Assembly: GCA_937874315.1 (NCBI GenBank)
Contig: CALNAE010000242.1
Location: 1 to 15,444, forward strand
DNA: 15,444 nucleotides
DNA from: an uncultured Bifidobacterium sp.
Lineage (GTDB): Bacteria > Actinomycetota > Actinomycetes > Actinomycetales > Bifidobacteriaceae
Direction: 5' to 3'
Of the stretch, positions 1 through 5,347 are shown one piece after another. Made by a program: the position numbers and the translations under genes. Positions within the stretch are counted from its first letter, which is position 1, and each line of letters opens with the position of its first letter. The notes beneath the pieces were generated by a model, which worked only from the letters and a program-made list of their open reading frames with translations, was not told the DNA's origin and did not search any database.

Positions 1-423
1 GATGGCCTGCTCCATCAGCACGGCCTGCGCAACACGCCGCAACGCCAGCTCATCTATCGCATCGTGTCTTCGTCCGCGCAACATGTCAACGCGGTGCAGG
101 TGCAGCAGCAGCTGGAAACGCTGATGCCGGGCATCTCATTGCCTACGGTCTACGCGACCTTGGAGCTCTTCGCCGATCTCGGCATTATTCATAAGATGGC
201 CATGGTCGACGGTGCCATGCTGTATGACACAGGCCAGCAGCGACCTCATGCGCACATGGTTTGCCGCGAATGCGGTCGTATTTTCGATCTTGACATTCCG
301 CCGGTGAATACCGATGAAGTCAATGCGGCGGCGCAGGAAGGGTTTTCCGTGGACTCCGGCGATCTGGTTCTGCATGGCCTGTGCAAAGACTGCCGACGTC
401 GGAACGAAACCGACTCACACTAG
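1..423 (+). CDS. Fur-family metalloregulator, PerR-like (5' end outside window)
   Basis: This is a DNA-binding metal-dependent repressor of the Fur family, acting in the cytoplasm. The frame is open from base 1, so the real start lies upstream; 140 residues are visible. The winged-helix part includes RNTPQRQLIYRIV and the recognition-helix stretch SLPTVYATLELFADLGII. The dimerisation part has both structural zinc pairs, CREC (visible residues 88 and 91) and CKDC (128 and 131). Residues matching the PerR regulatory site are all present: His28, Asp76, His83, His85 and Asp96. Fur proteins usually have Glu where Asp76 sits, so a peroxide-sensing PerR role is plausible, although the Asp76-His83 gap is one residue longer than in Bacillus subtilis PerR. 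It ends convergently with the transporter genes, 54 bases away. Family assignment is firm; the PerR subtype is inferred. Confidence 0.9.
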   Translation, partial: DGLLHQHGLRNTPQRQLIYRIVSSSAQHVNAVQVQQQLETLMPGISLPTVYATLELFADLGIIHKMAMVDGAMLYDTGQQRPHAHMVCRECGRIFDLDIPPVNTDEVNAAAQEGFSVDSGDLVLHGLCKDCRRRNETDSH

Positions 424-477
424 AAACCCACCAGAGACCCGCACCAGAACCACACCAGAAAAATTCACACCGAAGGC

Positions 478-1296
478 TCACACTAGAATCGTCGCGTTCG
501 AGCGCTGGGACATCCACCGCGCCGTACGTGAGATCGCATAGTTGACCATGATATAGATGACACCGGTTACCAGATACACGGGCAGCAGGCTGTTGCTATT
601 CGCGATGATGACCTTCGTGTTCTGCATCATCTCCGGATAGGTCACCACATAGCCGAAGGTCGTGTCCTTGACGACGACGACCAGCTGCGCGACCATGGTC
701 GGCACCACCATGCGGAACATCTGGGGAAGCACGATATACCGGTAGTTCTGCCACTTGGTGAGCCCAACCGACAACCCGGCCTCACTCTGGCCATGCGGCA
801 CGGCCTGCACGCCGGCACGGTACACCTCGGCGAGCACCGCTGAGGCATACAGCGTAATCGGGATAACGACCATCCAATACGTGCTCATATGCACGCCGAA
901 CTGCGAGGGTACCAGGAAGAAGAAATAGATGAACAGTAAGGTCGGCGTACCGCGCACGATTTCGATCACGGTCGTGGCGAGCCAACGCACCGGCGGGATC
1001 GAGGACATGCGCCCGAACATCAGCACCAAGCCGCCGACCAAGGCGATGGCCCCGGCGCCAAGGGACGCCCGCACCGTCCCTACGAATCCCTGCCATAGGA
1101 ACGTCCACACGTGGATATCCGCGAACAAACTCCAATAGGCACTGGCGAACTGGCCGTTGTCATACAGCAGCACGAGCATCCACGCCACCAGGGCGACCAG
1201 GGCAAGCACGGCGATCACCGTGCCTATCAGCACGCGACGGCGTGTGCGGGGCCCTTGGACCTCGAATAATGCGGCTTCAGTTGGTGTCAACGCCAT
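478..1296 (-). CDS. gluD: Glutamate/polar amino-acid ABC transporter permease (GluD-like)
   Basis: This is an inner-membrane permease of a polar amino-acid importer (HAAT-type ABC family), pairing with the GluC-like permease to form the channel. It has 272 residues with about five hydrophobic segments, near residues 22-44, 78-95, 105-130, 139-158 and 239-255. The EAA loop that contacts the ATPase is recognisable at residues 172-191 (EAGLSVGLT then IVLP). The N-terminal pattern NGQ...W...WTF..QGF.GT resembles corynebacterial GluD. The start codon overlaps the end of the upstream permease gene by 10 bases and is preceded by an AGAGGG-type ribosome binding site inside that gene, which suggests translational coupling. 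It is the last gene of the minus-strand operon; no ATPase gene follows before the convergent regulator. The amino acid carried is inferred. Confidence 0.92.
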   Translation of the reverse strand: MALTPTEAALFEVQGPRTRRRVLIGTVIAVLALVALVAWMLVLLYDNGQFASAYWSLFADIHVWTFLWQGFVGTVRASLGAGAIALVGGLVLMFGRMSSIPPVRWLATTVIEIVRGTPTLLFIYFFFLVPSQFGVHMSTYWMVVIPITLYASAVLAEVYRAGVQAVPHGQSEAGLSVGLTKWQNYRYIVLPQMFRMVVPTMVAQLVVVVKDTTFGYVVTYPEMMQNTKVIIANSNSLLPVYLVTGVIYIMVNYAISRTARWMSQRSNATILV

Positions 1297-1970
1297 AGCA
1301 CGGCCCTCTTTTCAACGAACCGCCCCACTGCGGCGATAATCAGACCGGTAACGACATAGAATGCCACGGCGACGACGAAGGTCGGGATGCCCAACGCCTC
1401 GTTGCTGTTGATCTGGTTGACCAGACCGGTCAGCTCCCGGTGCGCCAGGGGCACCAACGCGCCGACCGAAGAGCTGATGATCACGGAGATGAACAGCGTG
1501 ATCATCGGCTGGACGACGCTGCGCAACGCCTGTGGCAGCACGATGGAACCGACGATGTCCCAGAACGTTAGCCCGACCGAGCGGGCCGCCTCGATCTGAC
1601 CGGGATCGATGGTGTTGATGCCGGTACGCAGATTGTCGCATGCAAACGATGAGGACACGAGAACCAGCGTGACGATGACGCTGGGCTCATAATCCAGCAC
1701 GATGCCGACCTCCGGCAGCGCGAATACCACGAAAATCAACAGACAGAGCACCGGAACGTTGCGGAACACCTCGACGTAGAACGAGACTGCGGTCCGCAAC
1801 GGCGGAATCGGACTGATTCGCAACACCGTGAGCAGAAGAGCCAGCGCAAGCCCTCCGACGAAGGCGATAACGCCGATACGCAACGCAATCCCGTACGCCG
1901 AGCAGTATTCCAGACCGTAATGCCCGATCAGATAGGTAAAATCACCCCATCGCGACTGCCCAGAATGCAT
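1287..1970 (-). CDS. gluC: Glutamate/polar amino-acid ABC transporter permease (GluC-like)
   Basis: This is the second integral-membrane subunit of the amino-acid importer. It has 227 residues with hydrophobic segments near 25-50, 63-85, 95-112, 150-172 and 194-217. The EAA loop is clear at residues 127-146 (EAARSVGLT then IVLPQ), and segments such as VFRNVPVL and LRTGINTI match the His/Glu/Gln permease family. ATG at 1970 is the likely start; upstream sequence is only weakly purine-rich (AGGCGG). It lies 76 bases downstream of the binding-protein gene, with a small hairpin in between, and overlaps the next permease by 10 bases. It resembles corynebacterial GluC in length and motif order. Substrate is inferred. 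Confidence 0.92.
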   Translation of the reverse strand: MHSGQSRWGDFTYLIGHYGLEYCSAYGIALRIGVIAFVGGLALALLLTVLRISPIPPLRTAVSFYVEVFRNVPVLCLLIFVVFALPEVGIVLDYEPSVIVTLVLVSSSFACDNLRTGINTIDPGQIEAARSVGLTFWDIVGSIVLPQALRSVVQPMITLFISVIISSSVGALVPLAHRELTGLVNQINSNEALGIPTFVVAVAFYVVTGLIIAAVGRFVEKRAVLWR

Positions 1971-2029
1971 GAATGCCGCCTGCCTTTTTGTTACCCGCAG
2001 TTACCCGCGGTCACCCGTTCGATAGCCCT

Positions 2030-2053
2030 GGAATATAGGATATCGCCTATTCC
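2030..2053 (-). other. Stem-loop over the binding-protein stop codon
   Basis: Outer arms GGAATA and TATTCC pair perfectly, and GG/CC pairs inside after a 2-base bulge, leaving a 6-base loop. The hairpin covers the TAG stop of the binding-protein gene and precedes the permease genes. No T-run follows, so it is not a standard intrinsic terminator. Stem-loops at this spot are known in other importers to stabilise the binding-protein part of the message; that role here is only inferred. Confidence 0.35.
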
Positions 2054-3015
2054 TCGAGCGATGGCGGAGTCGGGGTTTTCGTCACGCCCGTGCGGTCACC
2101 GATGGTGACCTTCCACAATTTCGCCCACGTGCCGTCGGCTTCGATCTTCTTAAGCCATGCGTCGACGAATTTCGCGGCGTCAGAGCCCTTCGGCAGACCG
2201 ATGCCATACGGATCCTGCTTGCCGAAGCCGGTGCCGACAACCTTGAGATTCGTTGGGTCCTTCGCCACGTCGCCAAGCACGAGCGACTGATCGACCACGT
2301 AGGCATCGATGCGCCGCTGCTTAATCGCCTGGACGATCTCGGCATCTGTTTGGAACTCCTGCACCGTGGCCTTCGGCGCATTCTCCTTGACGATCTGCGG
2401 ACCGGTGGATCCCGCCTGAACACCGACTTTCTTGCCGTCAAGGTCCTTCACGGACGTGATGGCGGTATTGCCGGCGCGGACCAGAATGCCCTGCTGCGAG
2501 ACATAATACGGCCCTGCGAAATCGACCTTCGCCTTACGTTGCGACGTAATGGAATATGTGGCGAACACCGCGTTGACCGTGCCGTTTTGCAACACCGTCT
2601 CACGCGTCGAGGAATCCACGACGCTCAGCTGCGTATTGGCTTTGCCTGTGATATAGCGGGCCAACAGCTGTGAAAGTCCCGCGTCGAAGCCTCGCACCTT
2701 GGTGTCGTCCGTGCTCTGCAGCGAGAACAGCGTCGAGGTCTTGGTGCCTCCGACCTTGAGCACCCCCGCGGCCTTCACGGCCTTGGCCCAGGAATTTGCC
2801 GCAACCGTGGCATCATCGGCGACCGGACCGGCATCGATCAGTTGGTCATAGGCAGATGTATCGAGCGGTTTCCCCGTGGCATTGCTGGAGACGGCGGCGC
2901 TGGATCCGCTGCGTGAATCGCTGCCGGAGCCGCAACCGGCCAAGGCCAACGCAAGAGCCGCGACCACTGCCGTCGCCGTTACGGCCAGTCTACGTTGAGT
3001 ATTGAGTATCGCCAT
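2047..3015 (-). CDS. gluB: Amino-acid ABC transporter substrate-binding lipoprotein (GluB-like)
   Basis: This is a membrane-anchored binding protein that captures an amino acid, probably glutamate or another polar one, for the GluCD-like permeases. The preferred start is ATG at 3015 (322 residues): it has a GGGAGAA ribosome binding site and is followed directly by a signal peptide (QRRL, a hydrophobic stretch, lipobox LAGC with Cys28). An open frame reaches 3123, but that extension puts a long hydrophobic stretch before the signal. A Ser/Gly-rich linker follows Cys28. The rest is an SBP_bac_3 domain, roughly residues 75-310, with family motifs GFDAGLSQLLA, VDFAGPYYVSQQGILV, DLDGKKVGVQAGS and DAYVVDQS. 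It is the first gene of the operon and diverges from the C39-like gene. Confidence 0.93.
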   Translation of the reverse strand: MAILNTQRRLAVTATAVVAALALALAGCGSGSDSRSGSSAAVSSNATGKPLDTSAYDQLIDAGPVADDATVAANSWAKAVKAAGVLKVGGTKTSTLFSLQSTDDTKVRGFDAGLSQLLARYITGKANTQLSVVDSSTRETVLQNGTVNAVFATYSITSQRKAKVDFAGPYYVSQQGILVRAGNTAITSVKDLDGKKVGVQAGSTGPQIVKENAPKATVQEFQTDAEIVQAIKQRRIDAYVVDQSLVLGDVAKDPTNLKVVGTGFGKQDPYGIGLPKGSDAAKFVDAWLKKIEADGTWAKLWKVTIGDRTGVTKTPTPPSLEE

Positions 3016-3067
3016 GTTGTTCTTCTCCCTGATCTTGATGAACGATGCAGCCAATATAATCACAGAA

Positions 3068-3105
3068 GATATCGTCGCGTCGTGAATTACCGGCCCCGCG
3101 ATATC
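3068..3105. repeat. Inverted repeat with GATATC arms in the transporter leader
   Basis: The left arm GATATC plus GCG (3-base bulge GTC between them) pairs with the right arm CGC plus GATATC, giving nine paired positions around a loop of about 17 bases. It lies 50-90 bases upstream of the binding-protein start. It could be a leader hairpin or a pair of protein sites; no riboswitch class is recognised. Confidence 0.4.
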
Positions 3106-3160
3106 GACAAATGCTATAACCACATATCATCCACAGTGTTTGTCAGGCTAGCACGGTTAT

Positions 3161-3192
3161 GTGAAACCAGTGTTTCACGCCCTTCGTGAACA
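3161..3192. promoter_or_regulatory. Operator-like palindrome GTGAAAC-CAGT-GTTTCAC plus a third half-site
   Basis: A perfect 7-base inverted repeat (3161-3167 and 3172-3178) is separated by 4 bases. A further near-identical half-site, GTGAACA at 3186-3192, forms a second, imperfect inverted repeat with 3172-3178. The position between divergent genes suits a transcription-factor operator. The regulator is unknown. Confidence 0.45.
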
Positions 3193-3211
3193 CCTCTATG
3201 CGCCGACCATC

Positions 3212-3240
3212 ATTCGGGGTTCACCATTATTCGGGATTCA
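3212..3240. repeat. 12-base direct repeat ATTCGGG(G/A)TTCA, two copies
   Basis: Copies at 3212-3223 and 3229-3240 differ at one base and start 17 bases apart. They lie upstream of the C39-like gene, between the palindrome and the tandem repeat. Function unknown. Confidence 0.5.
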
Positions 3241-3315
3241 TGGATAGGGCTACACTCGTCACCACAGGCATCGGTTCACTACAGCGCCCATCGACTTCGA
3301 CCGACGGATACACAT

Positions 3316-3351
3316 CGGCTGGGCGACGGCTGGGCGACGGCTGGGCGACGG
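3316..3351. repeat. 11-base tandem repeat CGGCTGGGCGA, three copies
   Basis: Three identical units occupy 3316-3348, followed by a further CGG. The array ends 45 bases before the GTG start of the C39-like gene. An 11-base unit is not a multiple of three, so copy-number change would shift any frame crossing it. This fits a non-coding leader. Confidence 0.75.
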
Positions 3352-3395
3352 ACTCCAGCCGACAGCACGCGCCTTTCCAACCCGGGGAGATTCAT

Positions 3396-4007
3396 GTGAC
3401 GACGACACAGACACCGTTGATTTACCAACCCACACGATACGATTGCGGTCCCACCACGCTGATCAACGCATTGCGTTATCTCTATTCGCGCGAGGAATTG
3501 GATCCGGCGCTTGAGGTAGCCATATACCAACGCACCTTGGATGATTTCAACGAACAGGGCGAGCTGGGCAAGCAAGGCACCTCGCACCAAGCCATACGCA
3601 ACGTCATCCGGTATTTCGATGGTTACGGTTCAGCAACCGGTTTCCCCATACACGCCTATCTCCTCAACGGCGACAGCGTGCTCTTCCGGCCGGGTTCAGC
3701 GATACTCGCCGCACTGGCCGATGGTGCCGTGGGCGTCGCTCGGGTGTGGCATAACCATGATGGACACTACATCCTGCTGACCGGCATCGAAGACGGTCGC
3801 ATCCTTGTTTTCGACCCATCGGCCACCGAGGACACGCTGGACGCCGACCGAATCGTCGCCGTCGACCAACCCTATCGGGCGAATCGTAGCGTCATTCCGG
3901 AGGTCTTCAACGTGAATCGCATGGCCAACTATGCGCTGAAGAACGCGCAAAACGCCGACCCCACGGATCCTCAGATCGGCGAGATCGGCGTCATCAAACG
4001 TCTCTAG
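3396..4007 (+). CDS. Stand-alone C39-like (papain-fold) cysteine peptidase family protein
   Basis: This is a 203-residue protein with the C39-like peptidase core. Visible catalytic positions are Gln11 (oxyanion hole) and Cys17 in YQPTRYDCGPTT, His124 in HDGHYILLTG, and Asp140 in ILVFDPS. It has no signal peptide, membrane segment or fused ABC domain, so it is probably cytosolic and unlike the exporter-fused bacteriocin processing peptidases. GTG 3396 is chosen as start because GGGGAG lies 6 bases upstream and the family motif begins within ten residues. The open frame reaches back to GTG 3186, but that extension is low in family character and contains the tandem repeats. The gene is monocistronic, divergent from the amino-acid importer and convergent with mscL. 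The substrate is unknown; it may be a peptidase, a transglutaminase-like enzyme or a catalytic relic. Confidence 0.85.
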   Translation: MTTTQTPLIYQPTRYDCGPTTLINALRYLYSREELDPALEVAIYQRTLDDFNEQGELGKQGTSHQAIRNVIRYFDGYGSATGFPIHAYLLNGDSVLFRPGSAILAALADGAVGVARVWHNHDGHYILLTGIEDGRILVFDPSATEDTLDADRIVAVDQPYRANRSVIPEVFNVNRMANYALKNAQNADPTDPQIGEIGVIKRL

Positions 4008-4026
4008 GTATCAAACGTCTCTAAGT
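3993..4026. repeat. 17-base tandem duplication spanning a stop codon
   Basis: ATCAAACGTCTCTA recurs exactly in two 17-base units, 3993-4009 and 4010-4026, which differ at one base (GGT against AGT ends). The first unit contains the TAG stop of the C39-like gene. It looks like a recent local duplication. Confidence 0.8.
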
Positions 4027-4073
4027 ATATAGGACTGCACCGAGGTGTTCATACAACAGGCACCACACCAACG

Positions 4074-4535
4074 TCACGCAGTCGGCGTGGTATCATGCCG
4101 TCCGGCACCGACGGCATCAGACCCCTTGGCGAGCTCATCGCGGATCTCCTGCAGCAGCGCGATGGTTTGTTCCTCCGGAGATGCCGGGACCTCCTCTTCT
4201 TCGGCCTTGCCGTGGCCCATCTTCTTGGCGGCCAGAGCGGCCATATCACGCAGCTTGTTGATCGGCACGATGATGCAGAAATACACTGCGATCGCAACGA
4301 TCAGGAAATTGATCAGCGCGCTCAACACGGCACCGAACGACACCGTGGCACCGTTCGCCGTGAAGGCCAACAGGCCATCCATATTCCCTTTGCCGAAGAT
4401 CATGGCGATCAACGGATTGATGACCTTGGTCACGATCGCGGTGACGACGGCGGTGACTGCGCCGCCCATGACGACACCAACGGCCATATCGATCATATTG
4501 CCACGGGCAATGAATTTCTTGAACCCATCAAACAT
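4074..4535 (-). CDS. mscL: Large-conductance mechanosensitive channel MscL
   Basis: MscL is a homopentameric membrane channel that opens under membrane tension to release solutes during osmotic downshock. The 153-residue protein has the N-terminal amphipathic helix (FDGFKKFIARGN), the pore-lining first membrane helix with the Gly/Ala-rich pattern DMAVGVVMGGAVTAVV (about 16-40), a periplasmic loop with FTANGATVSFGAVLSALINF, the second membrane helix (about 72-96), and the cytoplasmic helix (EEQTIALLQEIRDEL). The tail between them is acidic (EEEE). Start ATG 4535 has a strong AAGGAGA site. It is 132 bases downstream of the DUF3566 gene and has its own likely promoter there. It is convergent with the C39-like gene, with no clear terminator between. 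Confidence 0.97.
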   Translation of the reverse strand: MFDGFKKFIARGNMIDMAVGVVMGGAVTAVVTAIVTKVINPLIAMIFGKGNMDGLLAFTANGATVSFGAVLSALINFLIVAIAVYFCIIVPINKLRDMAALAAKKMGHGKAEEEEVPASPEEQTIALLQEIRDELAKGSDAVGAGRHDTTPTA

Positions 4536-4609
4536 GTCTTCTCCTTCTCTTCATGAAAGTAATGGAACCCCAGCCATCAGTGTCGTGGCGGAAGTTACCA
4601 GTTGCCAAC

Positions 4610-4638
4610 ATTTCATATGGTAGCCGGAGGCCTGTCAA
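4610..4638 (-). promoter_or_regulatory. Candidate mscL promoter
   Basis: A perfect TTGACA -35 on the minus strand occupies 4638-4633. The -10 is weaker: TGAAAT at 4615-4610 (17-base spacer) or TATGAA at 4617-4612 (15-base spacer). It lies about 75-100 bases upstream of the mscL start and after the DUF3566 stop, so mscL is probably transcribed on its own as well. Confidence 0.45.
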
Positions 4639-4667
4639 TATCGACGTTCCGTATGAAACGGACCCGG

Positions 4668-5300
4668 TCAGTCGTCTCCTAGCGTGACGTGTACGCCACC
4701 GACCAAGGCACTGACGACGTTGTACAACCATGCGCCGATGGTCGCCAAGAGGGTAACCAATATCACCTCGATGATGGATAATATCGTCACCGCGCTCAGA
4801 ACCGTACTCATCGACAGCACATCCGAAAGGTTGAATCCACCGGTGTCCAACCCCGTGGACGACACAATCTGCGTCACCTGATCGAATACGCCGACCACGT
4901 TGAGCAATGTCCAAATCAGCGCGGTCGCTACGATCTGAATGATCCCGCCCGCGACTCCAAGCAGGAAGGTGACCTTCGCCACCGACCAGGCGTCGCAATG
5001 CGTCAACGAAAGATTCATACGCCGGGCGCGCGGCGCTCCGCGACGGACCGGTCGACGCACCGGGGACTGAGGAGTCATCGGTGCGGATGTGGTTTTGGAC
5101 GACGCTGCGGAGTCGGTGGCAGATCCGGATTGCCCCGTCGCAGACCTCGCCGTCCTCGGAGCATGAGCGGAAAACTCCTGATCGGCATCGTCGTGTTGAA
5201 CAGGTTTCGACTCGATCGCGTCGACGGAGTCGGCGACATCCGGCTCGAAGGTGCCGGGCTCGTTATCGCGCGAATCGCCGTATTCGAAGTTATCGCTCAT
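4668..5300 (-). CDS. DUF3566 transmembrane protein downstream of gyrA
   Basis: This 210-residue protein matches the actinobacterial DUF3566 family, whose members commonly follow gyrA (for example Rv0007 in mycobacteria). Residues 1-95 are predicted disordered: an acidic first half, a Ser/Ala/Thr-rich part, then a basic patch (VRRPVRRGAPRARR). The conserved domain begins at MNLSLTHCDAWSVAKVTFLL; membrane helices lie near 108-131 and 166-190, joined by an extracytoplasmic loop. The start ATG 5300 has an AAGGAGA site and lies 36 bases after the gyrA stop, so it probably shares the gyrBA transcript. The precise function is not established; a role at the cell envelope or division site is suggested for relatives. 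The gene family is clear, the function is not. Confidence 0.9.
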   Translation of the reverse strand: MSDNFEYGDSRDNEPGTFEPDVADSVDAIESKPVQHDDADQEFSAHAPRTARSATGQSGSATDSAASSKTTSAPMTPQSPVRRPVRRGAPRARRMNLSLTHCDAWSVAKVTFLLGVAGGIIQIVATALIWTLLNVVGVFDQVTQIVSSTGLDTGGFNLSDVLSMSTVLSAVTILSIIEVILVTLLATIGAWLYNVVSALVGGVHVTLGDD

Positions 5301-5327
5301 CGATTCTCCTTGGTGGTATGGGAGTTT

Positions 5328-5347
5328 TCAACCTCATTATAGGTTGA
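5328..5347 (-). other. Hairpin covering the gyrA stop codon
   Basis: Arms TCAACCT and AGGTTGA (7 base pairs) flank a 6-base loop that contains the TAA stop of gyrA. On the minus-strand transcript the stem is followed by AAA, not a U-run. It may be a message processing or stability element between gyrA and the DUF3566 gene; it is not a typical terminator. Confidence 0.4.

Larger units (their letters stand above)
3016..3395. other. Repeat-rich divergent intergenic region
   Basis: These 380 bases separate the transporter operon (minus) from the C39-like gene (plus), so promoters for both should lie here. They hold an inverted repeat built on GATATC sites, a GTGAAAC operator-like palindrome with a third half-site, a 12-base direct repeat and an 11-base tandem repeat, listed separately. 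An exact TATAAT lies on the plus strand at 3055-3060 but has no good -35 partner. A CTGACA on the minus strand near 3141-3146 also lacks a well-spaced -10. No promoter can be assigned confidently. An open plus frame from GTG 3186 crosses the region but has no ribosome binding site. Confidence 0.5.

Noticed and set aside
429..459. CACCAGA three times between the Fur-family gene and gluD
   Set aside because: Short, irregularly spaced (13 and 11 bases) and of low complexity; no stem or terminator forms around it.
3016..3123. 36-codon N-terminal extension of the binding protein from 3123
   Set aside because: ATG 3015 has a strong ribosome binding site and begins a normal lipoprotein signal peptide; the extension would bury it.
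3186..3395. 70-codon N-terminal extension of the C39-like protein from GTG 3186
   Set aside because: The start has no ribosome binding site and overlaps an operator-like palindrome. The extension contains 11-base repeats and lacks family character, while GTG 3396 has a good site and directly precedes the conserved motif.
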